Shown here: in pieces, positions 55,333 to 63,891 of the stretch
Layout: each line of letters opens with the position of its first letter
Numbering within the stretch: position 1 is the stretch's first letter
Assembly (NCBI RefSeq): GCF_014203155.1
Contig: NZ_JACHIK010000002.1
Location: 310,001-374,000, forward strand
DNA length: 64,000 bases
DNA from: Shinella fusca
Lineage (GTDB): Bacteria; Pseudomonadota; Alphaproteobacteria; Rhizobiales; Rhizobiaceae
Direction of reading: 5' to 3'
Made by a program: the position numbers and the translations under genes
The notes under the pieces: model-generated
What the model was told of the DNA's origin: nothing
Databases searched by the model: none
What the model saw: only the letters and a program-made list of their open reading frames with translations

Positions 55333-56837
55333 GCCTGTTCACCTGATGGGGCTGCCTGATGGGCCATGGCGGCAAGGAGCGCCGCCTCGCTCAGGTCCTT
55401 GCGCGGCAGGGTCGCGACCGAGGTGCCGTCGCTGAGCACGGTCACCCGGTCGGCGGCGCTGAGCAGTTCTTCCAGTTCCGAGGAGATCATCAGCACGCTC
55501 AGGCCCTCGTCGGCGAGGCTGCGCAGGAGCTTCAGGATCTCCGACTTGGCGCCGATGTCGATGCCGCGCGTCGGCTCGTCGATGATGAGGACGCGCGGGT
55601 CCGTCGCAAGCCAGCGGGCGAGCAGCACCTTCTGCTGGTTGCCGCCGGAAAGCTCTTTGATCGGCTGGTCGGGCGAGGCGCATTTGACGCCGAGCGCGCG
55701 GATGTAGCGCTCGACGATCTCGTCCTGCCGCGCGCGGTCGACGATGCCGGCCTTCCTCAGCTTCGGCAGGAGGGCGAGCGTCATGTTCTCGCGGATGCTC
55801 ATGTCCGGCACGATGCCGTCGATCTTCCGGTCCTCGGAAACGAGGCCGATGCCGTCGGCGATGGCGTCTGCCGGCTCGCGGTAGCGGCGTTCGCGGCCCT
55901 CCATGCGGATCGTGCCGCGATCCATGCGGTCGGCGCCGAAGACGAGGCGCGCGGTCTCCGTGCGGCCGGAGCCGAGAAGGCCGGCAAGGCCGGAGATCTC
56001 GCCTTCGCGCACGGTGAGGCTGACGTCGCGCACGCGAACGCCGGCCCCCGCATTCTCGACGGAAAGACGCACGGGGCGCTCGGGTGCGTCCTCGTCGGGC
56101 GCCATCGCCTGGAAGGCGGCGAGTTCCTTGCCGAGCATGTGGCGCACCAGCGCCATCTTGGGCATGTCGGCCATGGGGCTCTTCGCCACGGTCTGGCCGT
56201 CGCGCATGATCGTCACGCGGTCGCAGATCGCATAGAGCTCGTCCAGCCGGTGGCCGATGAAGATGACGGCGACGCCGGAACGCTTGAGCGTGCGGATCGT
56301 CTCGAAGAGCACGCCGACCTCGCGCTCGTCGAGCGAGGAGGTGGGCTCGTCCATGATGACGAGGCGGGCGTTCTGCGTGACGGCGCGGGCGATCGCCACC
56401 ATCTGCCGGGTCGCCGCATCGAAATGCGCAACGGGACGGTCGACGTCGATGGAAAGGTTGAAGGTCGCCAGCACCGCCTCGGCGCCGCGCCGCATGGCGG
56501 CATGGTCGAGAAGGCCGAAGCGCCGCGGCTCGCGCGAAAGATAGATGTTCTCGGCCACCGAGCGCTGCGGGGCGAGGTTGATCTCCTGGTAGATCGTGGC
56601 GATGCCGGCGGTCTGCGCCTCGGCGGGCATCGAGAAGTCGACCTGCCTGCCGTCAAAGGCGATGCTTCCTTCGTCGCGGCGGTAGACGCCGGTGAGAATC
56701 TTGATGAGCGTCGACTTGCCGGCGCCGTTCTGGCCGACGAGCGCCATGACCTCGCCGGGCTCGACCTCCAGCGAGGCGGCCTTCAGCGCCGAGACGCCGC
56801 CGAACGCCTTGGAAATGCCCTGCATGGACAGAAGCAT
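55329..56837 (-). CDS. Sugar ABC transporter ATPase, tandem-domain (RbsA/YtfR type)
   Basis: The 502-residue protein has two ABC domains. The first has Walker A GQNGAGKST and Walker B VIMDEPTSSLDE. The second has a changed Walker A (GLLGSGRTE), the signature LSGGNQQKV and LIIDEPTRGID, as is usual in the RbsA/MglA/YtfR family. It energises import by the two permeases. A GGAGGAGGA box precedes the ATG at 56837. It lies 131 bp after the binding-protein gene, with a hairpin between them. Confidence 0.95.
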   Translation of the reverse strand: MLLSMQGISKAFGGVSALKAASLEVEPGEVMALVGQNGAGKSTLIKILTGVYRRDEGSIAFDGRQVDFSMPAEAQTAGIATIYQEINLAPQRSVAENIYLSREPRRFGLLDHAAMRRGAEAVLATFNLSIDVDRPVAHFDAATRQMVAIARAVTQNARLVIMDEPTSSLDEREVGVLFETIRTLKRSGVAVIFIGHRLDELYAICDRVTIMRDGQTVAKSPMADMPKMALVRHMLGKELAAFQAMAPDEDAPERPVRLSVENAGAGVRVRDVSLTVREGEISGLAGLLGSGRTETARLVFGADRMDRGTIRMEGRERRYREPADAIADGIGLVSEDRKIDGIVPDMSIRENMTLALLPKLRKAGIVDRARQDEIVERYIRALGVKCASPDQPIKELSGGNQQKVLLARWLATDPRVLIIDEPTRGIDIGAKSEILKLLRSLADEGLSVLMISSELEELLSAADRVTVLSDGTSVATLPRKDLSEAALLAAMAHQAAPSGEQA

Positions 56838-56886
56838 GGGGTCCTCCTCCATCCGCCTCAAGGACGGGCCTCATGAAAATACACCG

Positions 56887-56912
56887 GAACGGGCCTGAGG
56901 TCAGGTCCGTTC
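56887..56912 (-). terminator. Stem-loop between binding-protein and ATPase genes
   Basis: On the minus strand GAACGGACCTGA and TCAGGCCCGTTC form a 12-bp stem with one mismatch and a 2-nt spacer, followed by GGTGTATTTTC. Such hairpins after a binding-protein gene usually attenuate or protect the transcript, so that the binding protein is made in excess. Read-through must still occur for the ATPase. Confidence 0.6.
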
Positions 56913-56968
56913 AAAAAGCGGCCGAGACGGTGGTGCCGCCCCGGCCGCAAAGTGCTTGGGAGATGGGA

Positions 56969-57949
56969 TCAGTAGGCGCCGTCGAGTTCGGCCGCCGCGT
57001 TGGAGGCGTCGTAGAACTTGTCGTCGTTGATGATCATCGGGTCGATCTTCTCGCCCTTGGCATAGCGCTGCATCGTCTCGAAGGCCTTGGGCCCGAAGCG
57101 CGGGTTGCACTCCACGACCGCGGCGATCTTGCCGTCGACCACCGCCTGCACGGCTTCCTTGCCGCCATCGATGGACAGCACCAGCACATCCTTGCCCGGC
57201 ACCTTGCCGGCCGCTTCGAGCGCGGCGATGGCGCCCATCGCCATTTCGTCGTTGTGGGCGTAGATAATGTCGGCATCCGGGTGCGCCTGAAGCAGGGCTT
57301 CGGCCACCTGGCGGCCCTTGTCGCGGGCGAAGTCGCCGGTCTGCGAGGCGACGATCTCGAAGCCGCCGGCCGCCTGGATGGCCTCGTCGAAGCCCTTCTT
57401 GCGGTCATTGGCCGGCGAGGAGCCGGTCGTGCCTTCCAGTTCGATGATCTTCGACTTGCCGTTGGCGTTCTTCACCAGCCATTCGGCGATGCGCTTTCCT
57501 TCCTGCACGAAGTCGGAGCCGATGAAGGTGAGATAGTCCTCGCCGGCCTTGGCGAGCGACGGATCGACCGAGCGGTCGAGCAGGATGACCGGGATGCCCG
57601 CCTTCTTGGCGGCCATGACGGCGGGGATCAGCGGCTTTTCCTCACGGGGCGCGAGGAAGATGACGTCGACGCCCTGGGCAATCATCGAGTTGACGTCGGC
57701 GACCTGCTTGGCGGCCGAGCTGGCGGCATCGGTATAGACGAGCTGGTAGCCGAGCTTTTCGGCTTCCGACTTCATGCTGTTCGTCTGGGCGATGCGCCAG
57801 GGGTTGTTGGATTCGGTCTGCGCGAAGCCGACCTTGTAGGTGTCCTTCTGTTCGAGCTTCGGCACCTCGGCGATTGCGACGCCGGCAACGGCAAGCGCGC
57901 CGACGGCCGTTGCCGCGAGCATGAAGGTACGACGGGAAATCATGGTCAT
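56969..57949 (-). CDS. Sugar ABC transporter periplasmic binding protein (YtfQ-like)
   Basis: The 326-residue protein has a signal with a twin-arginine look (ISRRTFMLAATAVGALAVAG) and then a periplasmic binding-protein type I fold: KVGFAQTESNNPWR at the N-terminus, VIFLAPREEKPLIPAV, and PDADIIYAHNDEMAMGA in the hinge/ligand region. It probably binds a sugar related to galactofuranose or another aldose. A GGAGGAGAA box stands before the ATG at 57949; an ATG two codons on is possible. It is the first gene of the operon and divergent from the LacI regulator. Confidence 0.93.
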   Translation of the reverse strand: MTMISRRTFMLAATAVGALAVAGVAIAEVPKLEQKDTYKVGFAQTESNNPWRIAQTNSMKSEAEKLGYQLVYTDAASSAAKQVADVNSMIAQGVDVIFLAPREEKPLIPAVMAAKKAGIPVILLDRSVDPSLAKAGEDYLTFIGSDFVQEGKRIAEWLVKNANGKSKIIELEGTTGSSPANDRKKGFDEAIQAAGGFEIVASQTGDFARDKGRQVAEALLQAHPDADIIYAHNDEMAMGAIAALEAAGKVPGKDVLVLSIDGGKEAVQAVVDGKIAAVVECNPRFGPKAFETMQRYAKGEKIDPMIINDDKFYDASNAAAELDGAY

Positions 57950-58122
57950 GAGTGGTTCTCCTCCCAGGTCTGGCCGGTGCTCCTTCACCGGACGTGAGCA
58001 ATTTCTGCTTCACATGGGCAAATCTTGCGCTAATAATATTAGCAGTCAAGAGCCAAAATTATGAGCACTTGCAAAAAATCTGCATGCGGTGCAAAGCACG
58101 GCTGAGGGGCGAGGAACGACGC
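57950..58122. promoter_or_regulatory. Divergent promoter region of the sugar ABC operon and lacI-type gene
   Basis: These 173 bp separate divergent genes. An AT-rich core at about 58010-58080 contains an inverted repeat that is the best operator candidate (separate entry). Confidence 0.6.
58029..58043. promoter_or_regulatory. Candidate LacI-family operator
   Basis: GCTAAT-AAT-ATTAGC is an inverted repeat with perfect 6-bp arms, centred 93 bp from the binding-protein start and 87 bp from the regulator start. The symmetry and position suit binding by the adjacent LacI-type protein to control both genes. Confidence 0.65.
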
Positions 58123-59202
58123 ATGGCGAGGACCAACGGGCGCAATTCGGAAAAAGAGGGCGGCGGGCGCCCGACCATGACGGATGTGGCCCGTATCGCC
58201 GGCGTTTCCCAATCCAGCGTCTCGCTCGTGCTCAATGAGATGTCCGGCTCCCGCATCTCGCCGGAAACACAGCAGAAGGTGCGGGAGGCTGCTCATAAAA
58301 TAGGTTATAAATTACCTGCGACGCGCGACCCCGTGGCCGCCGTGCCCGTCTCCGTCGAGAAGGATACCATAGCTTTCATCGTCGACGAAATCTCGACCAG
58401 TCCCCATCCCGTCGTCAGCCTCGACGGTATCCGCGACTATGCCTTCGAGCAGGGCTTCCTCGTTTCGGCCCATGCGACGCGTTCCAATCCGGAACTGGAG
58501 GAGGCGGTGCTGCGCTCGGTATTGCGCGATCCGGCAATCGTCGGCGTCGTCTATGCGACGATCTTCACCCGCAAGGTGCGCGTGCCGCCGGCGCTGAGAT
58601 CCGTGCCGACGGTCCTGCTCAACTGCTATGCCGAGCCGCGCCAGCATGTGGCGGTGGTGCCCGGCGAGGTGGCGGGCGGCTTTGCCGCGACGGCGCATCT
58701 CACCGCGCTCGGCCACACGCGCATCGGCTTCATCAACGGCGAACCGTGGATGGATGCGGCGATCGATCGCCTCAAGGGGTACAAGCAGGCGCTCGCCACC
58801 GCCGACATCGCGTTCGACGAGAGCCTCGTGCGCGATGGCGACTGGCTGCCGCTGCGCGGCTACGAGGCGGGGCTGGAACTGCTCTCCATGGCCAACCCGC
58901 CGACCGCCATCTTCTGCGGCAACGACCTCATGGCGATCGGCGTCATGGAGGCGGCGCAGGAGAAGGGGCTGCGCGTGCCCGGCGACCTGTCCGTCATGGG
59001 CTATGACGACCAGGAACTGGCGCGCTACACCCATCCCCCGCTCTCGACGCTCGTTTTGCCCAACTACGAGATGGGCCAGAAGGCCGCCGAGATCCTGATC
59101 GACATGGCGGTCCACGGAAAGCAGGTGCGCCCGATGACCATCAAGGTCGACGGCCCCCTGGTCGTCCGCGATACGACAGCGTCAAGGACCGCCCTCCGCT
59201 AG
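58123..59202 (+). CDS. LacI-family transcriptional regulator of the sugar ABC operon
   Basis: The 359-residue protein has the N-terminal LacI helix-turn-helix (TMTDVARIAGVSQSSVSLVLNE, about residues 18-39) and an effector domain related to periplasmic binding proteins (IAFIVDEISTSPHP at the start, FCGNDLMAIGVMEAA, and SVMGYDDQELARYTHPPLSTL near the end). It is divergent from the binding-protein gene and probably represses or activates the transporter in response to the transported sugar. A GAGGA box 6 nt before the ATG at 58123 supports that start. Confidence 0.95.
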   Translation: MARTNGRNSEKEGGGRPTMTDVARIAGVSQSSVSLVLNEMSGSRISPETQQKVREAAHKIGYKLPATRDPVAAVPVSVEKDTIAFIVDEISTSPHPVVSLDGIRDYAFEQGFLVSAHATRSNPELEEAVLRSVLRDPAIVGVVYATIFTRKVRVPPALRSVPTVLLNCYAEPRQHVAVVPGEVAGGFAATAHLTALGHTRIGFINGEPWMDAAIDRLKGYKQALATADIAFDESLVRDGDWLPLRGYEAGLELLSMANPPTAIFCGNDLMAIGVMEAAQEKGLRVPGDLSVMGYDDQELARYTHPPLSTLVLPNYEMGQKAAEILIDMAVHGKQVRPMTIKVDGPLVVRDTTASRTALR

Positions 59203-59335
59203 CCTCAGGATTCGTTAGATCAAAGCCGGAAGACGACGGTTGCGGTGTCACAAGTGGCCAGAAGCACATCTGTCACGACGCCGATCGCCGCCGGATTGAC
59301 GAGGTCAACGCTACCATCTCCTGGCGATATCGCAT

Positions 59336-59665
59336 TCAACGGTCAGCCGCCGCCCGGTAACTAAGTTGAACCGGGCTCGCCGCGGTGTGGTGTGCCATGC
59401 GTTCGGGCCGGGGGCCTTGCCCGGCAAGCGTCGCGAAGATGCGATCGAAGACGCCAAGCCGGCTCCAACGGATGAAACAGTTATAGAGCGTCTTGTGCGA
59501 CCCATAACCCTTGGGCGCATCCTTCCATTGCAGGCCATGCTTGATGACGTAGACAATGCCGCTGACGACACGTCGATTATCAACGCGCGGAACACCATGC
59601 GCCAAGGGTAGATACGGCTCGATTCGAGCCAACCGGCGCTCGCTCAGCAGAAACAAATCACTCAT
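59336..59665 (-). pseudogene. Truncated IS5-family (IS427-like) transposase, first ORF
   Basis: About 110 residues starting MSDLFLLSERRLARIEPYLPL, then RVVSGIVYVIKHGLQWKDAPKGYG and SHKTLYNCFIRWSRLGVFDRIFATLAGQG, the typical N-terminal half of IS5-family transposases. After PERM the frame jumps to AHHTAAS, where intact copies have a DATHLK-type stretch carrying the first catalytic Asp. It then runs into unrelated sequence, so part of the gene and the rest of the element are missing. A GGAG box 8 nt before the ATG shows the 5' side is intact. The Asp/Glu racemase gene ends just outside the fragment. No clear terminal inverted repeats could be paired. Confidence 0.82.
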
Positions 59666-59724
59666 CACAGTCTCCTTCCGGAAACCGTAGATCACATCTC
59701 ACGGCAAATTAATTGGCTCTGAAC

Positions 59725-60441
59725 CTAGTTGCCGAATGCGTGCTTCAGCTTGCCGGCGGGAGGAGGAGCGTAACCCCCGAGGCGCGACGTGCGCATGTTG
59801 AGGCCGGCCATGGCTTCCGCCATCTTCACCGCGCAGGAAACCCCGTCGAGGACCGGAAGGCCGTGTTCGGCCGCAAGGTCGGCGGCAAGGCCCGCCATGC
59901 CGGCGCAGCCGAGCACGACGGCTTCCGCGCGATCCTCCGTGACGGCAAGGCCGATCTCGGCGCTGATCTTCTGGCGCGCATTCGAGCCCGGCTGTTCCAG
60001 TTCCAGCACCGCGACTTCCGACGAGCGCACGCGCGCGCAACGGGCATCGAGGCCATAGCGGGAAAGGTTGTGCTCCAGCGCCGGCACGGAACGGGCGAGC
60101 GTGGTCACGACGGAGAACTTGTTGGAGAGCATCGAGGCGAAATGATAGGCGGCCTCCCCGATGCCGATGACCGGCTTGTCGGTGAGGCAGCGGGCGGCAT
60201 CAAGGCCGGTATCGTCGAAGCAGGCGATGACGACGGCGTCGCAATCCGGATTGCGGCGGATCGTGTCGAGCAGGCCGGCAAGGCTCATCGCCTCGTCGAA
60301 ATAGCCCTCGATGGAGACGGGGCCGTGGGCCGGGTTGACGGCCGTGATCTTCGTGCCGGAAGCGGCGGCAGCTTCTGCCGCCCTCCCGATATGGTCCGTC
60401 ATCGATGCGGTCGTGTTGGGGTTGATGACGAGGATGTTCAT
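59725..60441 (-). CDS. Aspartate/glutamate (hydantoin) racemase family protein
   Basis: The 238-residue protein has the HyuA/Asp-Glu racemase fold, with the two catalytic-type cysteines in IACFDDTGLDAA and LGCAGMA, and the N-terminal VINPNTTASMT. It would invert a stereocentre of an amino acid, hydantoin or allantoin-like substrate. It starts 1 bp after livF and is the last gene of the Liv-type transporter operon, so the transporter probably imports its substrate. Its stop (TAG) lies inside a CTAG at the edge of the IS remnant, so the last codons could have been altered by the insertion. Confidence 0.88.
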   Translation of the reverse strand: MNILVINPNTTASMTDHIGRAAEAAAASGTKITAVNPAHGPVSIEGYFDEAMSLAGLLDTIRRNPDCDAVVIACFDDTGLDAARCLTDKPVIGIGEAAYHFASMLSNKFSVVTTLARSVPALEHNLSRYGLDARCARVRSSEVAVLELEQPGSNARQKISAEIGLAVTEDRAEAVVLGCAGMAGLAADLAAEHGLPVLDGVSCAVKMAEAMAGLNMRTSRLGGYAPPPAGKLKHAFGN

Positions 60442-60442
60442 G

Positions 60443-61165
60443 TCAGAGCTCGCCTCCGAGATAGGCCGCCTTGATGCGGTTGTCGTTCATCAGGTCCTTC
60501 GAATTGCCTGACAGGGCGATCGAGCCGGTGGAGAGCGCGTAGGCGCGGTTGGAGATCGAGAGCGCCATGCGGCTGTTCTGCTCGACGAGGAGGATGGAGA
60601 CCTTCTCGTCGCGGCTGATGGCGACGATGGCGCGGGCGATGTCCTGCACCAGCTTCGGCGCGATGCCGAGGGACGGTTCGTCCAGAAGCAGGAGCCTCGG
60701 CCTTGCCATCAGGGCCCGGCCGATCACCATCATCTGCTGCTCGCCGCCGGACATGGTGCTGGCCTGCTGGTGATAGCGTTCGCGAAGGCGCGGAAAGCGC
60801 GTCAGCACGTTTTCCAGCGTCTGCTCGATTTCCGCCTTGTCGGAGCGGGTAAAGGCGCCCATCAGCAGATTGTCCTTTACGGACATCAGCGGGAAGGCGC
60901 GGCGCCCCTCCGGCACCATGGAGATGCCCCGGCGCACGATATCGGAGGCCGACGTGCCGTCGAGCCTGTGGCCCTGGTAGACGATCTGCCCGGACCGGAT
61001 CGGCCGAAGGCCGGTGATCGCGCGCAGGATCGAGGATTTGCCCGCACCGTTCGCGCCGATCAGCGCGACGGTCTCGCCCTCGTCCACATCGATCGACACG
61101 CCCTTCAGCGCGTAGATGTGGTCGTAGTAGAGTTCAATATTCTCAACGCTCAATATCTTGGTCAT
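60443..61165 (-). CDS. livF: Branched-chain-type ABC transporter ATPase LivF
   Basis: A 240-residue ABC ATPase: Walker A GANGAGKSS, signature MSGGEQQMM, Walker B LLLLDEPSLG. The LivF subfamily is indicated by TGLRPIRSGQI, the short length and its place after LivG. It works with LivG in the inner-membrane HAAT importer encoded here. Confidence 0.94.
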   Translation of the reverse strand: MTKILSVENIELYYDHIYALKGVSIDVDEGETVALIGANGAGKSSILRAITGLRPIRSGQIVYQGHRLDGTSASDIVRRGISMVPEGRRAFPLMSVKDNLLMGAFTRSDKAEIEQTLENVLTRFPRLRERYHQQASTMSGGEQQMMVIGRALMARPRLLLLDEPSLGIAPKLVQDIARAIVAISRDEKVSILLVEQNSRMALSISNRAYALSTGSIALSGNSKDLMNDNRIKAAYLGGEL

Positions 61166-61168
61166 GGC

Positions 61169-61951
61169 TTACATCCCGATCGCCGCGTCTTCGGAGCCGA
61201 GATAGGCTTCGATCACCTTCTCGTTCTCGCGGATTTCCTTCGGCGTGCCCTCGGCGATCTTCTGGCCGAAATTGATGCACACGATCCGGTCGCTGATCTT
61301 CATCACCGCCGGCATGTCGTGCTCGACGAGGAGGACGGTGACGCCGCGCTCGTCGCGGAGCCGCCGCACGAGGCCGACCATCTTCATGGTCTCGTCGTGG
61401 TTCATGCCGGCGAAGGGCTCGTCCAGGAGGATGACCTTCGGGTCGGTGGCAAGGCCGATGGCCATGCCGAGCGCGCGAAGATGGCCCTGCGGCAGGTTGG
61501 AGGCGAGCTCGTTGCGGATGCCCTGCAGGCCGAGGAAGTCGACGATATCGTCGGCCGAGGCCGCGAAGGCCGCCTCGTCCTCCTTCGCCTGCTTCGTGCC
61601 GAGGAAGAAGCCGAGGAGGCTCGCCTTCGAGCGCAGGTGATGGGAGACGATGATGTTCTCGCGCACCGTCATGGAGCGGAAGATCGTCGTTTCCTGGAAG
61701 GTGCGCACGACACCCATGCGGGCGACCTTGTGCGGGGCGAGGCTGGAGATGCGCTCCCCGTTGAAGAGCACTTCCCCGCTCGTCGCCGGCACGAAGGAGG
61801 AGATCAGCTTGAAGAGCGTCGACTTGCCCGCGCCGTTCGGCCCGATCACCGAGAGGATCTCGCCGGCCCTCACGTCGAAGGAGACATCGTTCACCGCCGT
61901 CAGGCCGCCGTAGCGCTTGGTGATGTTCTTGATCTGCAGGATGGGGGTCAT
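61169..61951 (-). CDS. livG: Branched-chain-type ABC transporter ATPase LivG
   Basis: The 260-residue protein has Walker [10 protein letters not shown], the LivG-typical [19 protein letters not shown], a signature region [12 protein letters not shown] and Walker [16 protein letters not shown]. The ATG at 61951 gives a 4-bp overlap with livM. A longer frame through livM sequence is not real. Confidence 0.94.
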   Translation of the reverse strand: MTPILQIKNITKRYGGLTAVNDVSFDVRAGEILSVIGPNGAGKSTLFKLISSFVPATSGEVLFNGERISSLAPHKVARMGVVRTFQETTIFRSMTVRENIIVSHHLRSKASLLGFFLGTKQAKEDEAAFAASADDIVDFLGLQGIRNELASNLPQGHLRALGMAIGLATDPKVILLDEPFAGMNHDETMKMVGLVRRLRDERGVTVLLVEHDMPAVMKISDRIVCINFGQKIAEGTPKEIRENEKVIEAYLGSEDAAIGM

Positions 61952-62919
61952 TTGCCGCCCTCCTTCTTGTCGAGAAGGCTGAGGACACCGTTCGGCAGGA
62001 CCAGCATGAGCAGGATCATGACGCCGGAATAGATGAGGAGCTGGTATTCCCGGGCAATCGAGAGCAGGTCCCAGCCGAAATAGAGCAGGAACGTGCCGAG
62101 CATCGGCCCGAAGACATAGCCGAGCCCGCCGAGGAAGCAGTAGAGCATGAAGTTCACGCTGTCGGCGACCACGAAGGAGGACGGATAGATCGACTGCGCG
62201 ATGGAGGCGAACATGGCGCCCGCAATGCCGCCGAAGAACGAGGAGATCGCATAGGCGAGCACCCTCAGATAGGCGGTGTTGACGCCGATCGAGGCCGAAA
62301 GCTCCTCGTTCTGCTGGAGGCTGCGGCACAGGTGCCCGAGCCGCGAGTTCACGATGCGCCAGAGCACGAGGTAGGTCACGATCATCAGCACCACGGCCAT
62401 CATGTAGAAGCCGATGCGCGGATTGGAGAGTGAGCCGAAGGCCGGGATGATCGTCAGGCCGAAGACGGAGAGTTCGCCGGGCAGCGGGATCGAGGTGATG
62501 CCCTTCGCGCCGTTGGTGATGGGCAGGGCGAGGGCGGACAGGCGCGCCACCTCCGTCAGCACCAGCGTGACCATCGCGAAATAGACGCCGCGCAGGCGCA
62601 GGATCGGCAGGCCGATCAGGATGGAGATGACGGCGCAGAAGAGGCCGGCCACCGGCAGCGTCAGCCAGAAGGAGACGCCGCCTTGCGTGACGAGGATGGC
62701 CGAGACATAGCCGCCGACCAGCGCATAGGCGCCCTGACCGATATTGATGCGGCCGATGTAGAAGGTGAGCCAGACGCCGGCCGCGCCGACCGAAAGCAGG
62801 GCGACCGAGGTGAGGGTGTAGAAGAAGTCCCAGCGGCCGGTCGCGCCGATGAAGAGCGGAACGAGCACGAAGACGGCGAGAAGGAAGGCTGAAAAGCCGA
62901 GAAGTCTTGACGCTTTCAT
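61948..62919 (-). CDS. livM: Branched-chain-type ABC transporter permease LivM
   Basis: The 323-residue protein has about 8-10 transmembrane helices and the LivM hallmark YIGRINIGQGAYALVGGY, plus LRLRGVYFAMVTL and the late loop IAQSIYPSSFV. It overlaps livG by 4 bp and starts 4 bp after livH. Confidence 0.94.
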   Translation of the reverse strand: MKASRLLGFSAFLLAVFVLVPLFIGATGRWDFFYTLTSVALLSVGAAGVWLTFYIGRINIGQGAYALVGGYVSAILVTQGGVSFWLTLPVAGLFCAVISILIGLPILRLRGVYFAMVTLVLTEVARLSALALPITNGAKGITSIPLPGELSVFGLTIIPAFGSLSNPRIGFYMMAVVLMIVTYLVLWRIVNSRLGHLCRSLQQNEELSASIGVNTAYLRVLAYAISSFFGGIAGAMFASIAQSIYPSSFVVADSVNFMLYCFLGGLGYVFGPMLGTFLLYFGWDLLSIAREYQLLIYSGVMILLMLVLPNGVLSLLDKKEGGK

Positions 62920-62923
62920 GAAC

Positions 62924-63793
62924 TTAACCCCACGGCTTGCCCATCAGCCCCTGCGGGCGGACGGCCAGGAACACCATCAGCGTGGCGAAGATGACGAGAT
63001 AGGTGATATCGCCGTAGGCCGAGAGCACGGTAAGGCCGACGCTCTCCATCATGCCGAGGATGAAGCCGCCGGCGATCGCCCCCGAGATGACGCCCGCGCC
63101 GCCGATCATGATCATCAGGAACGCCTTGATCGAGGTCGGGCCGCCCATGCCGAGATTGACGCCGGTGATGGTGACGAGAAGGCCGCCGACGAGGCCGGCG
63201 AGCATGGCGCCGAGCGCGAGGCCGAGCATGGAGTAGCGCGCGACGTCGACCCCCATGAGCTGGGCGGCCATCCGGTCCTGTGCGAGCGCCCGCATGGCGC
63301 GGCCGGCACGGGAATAGTTCATGAAGGCGATGAAGACCACGATGAGCAGGATCGCCAGGACGCCGATCAGGATGCGGTCGTAGGGCATGATGATGCGCAT
63401 GTCCCAGTTGAAGACGCCGTTCACGATCTTCGGCACGCCGCGCTGCTTCTCGCCGAAGAGGAGCAGGATGACGGCATCGAGGAAGAAGGCGATGCCGGCG
63501 GCCAGCAGCATGGTCGATTCATCGCGCTTGGACCGGCGCACGACCGGCGCGAAGAGGAATTTCTCGATGACCGCGCCCATGATGGCGAGGATCACCGCGG
63601 AGGCGAGGAGGCCGACGATGAAGGGAAGGCCGAGCTGGACGACGACCGTATAGGTGACGAAGCCGCCGAAGACGTACATCTGCCCGTGGGCGAAGTTCAG
63701 CACGTTCATCAGCGAGAAGATCAGCGTGAGCCCGAGGGCGATCAACGCATATTGCGCACCAAGGTAGAGACCGTTGGCGATTATCTGTTCCAT
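62924..63793 (-). CDS. livH: Branched-chain-type ABC transporter permease LivH
   Basis: The 289-residue protein has about 8 transmembrane helices and the LivH hallmark YALIALGLTLIFSLMNVLNFAHGQMYVFGGF. It forms the transmembrane pore with LivM. A GGAGG box precedes the ATG at 63793. A hairpin lies between it and the upstream binding-protein gene. Confidence 0.94.
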   Translation of the reverse strand: MEQIIANGLYLGAQYALIALGLTLIFSLMNVLNFAHGQMYVFGGFVTYTVVVQLGLPFIVGLLASAVILAIMGAVIEKFLFAPVVRRSKRDESTMLLAAGIAFFLDAVILLLFGEKQRGVPKIVNGVFNWDMRIIMPYDRILIGVLAILLIVVFIAFMNYSRAGRAMRALAQDRMAAQLMGVDVARYSMLGLALGAMLAGLVGGLLVTITGVNLGMGGPTSIKAFLMIMIGGAGVISGAIAGGFILGMMESVGLTVLSAYGDITYLVIFATLMVFLAVRPQGLMGKPWG

Positions 63794-63828
63794 CGTGAGC
63801 CTCCAATGGAAAGAAGTTCAGGCTAAGA

Positions 63829-63862
63829 GGACCCGGCCGGACGATGCGCGCCGCCCGGATCC
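63829..63862 (-). terminator. Stem-loop between livK-type and livH genes
   Basis: GGACCCGGCCGG and CCGCCCGGATCC pair over 10 of 12 positions around a 10-nt loop. No T-run follows on the minus strand. It probably stabilises or partly terminates the transcript of the upstream binding-protein gene, as at 56887-56912. Confidence 0.5.
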
Positions 63863-63891
63863 CCTTATCGTAGAGATGTTTCAGGCTCGGA

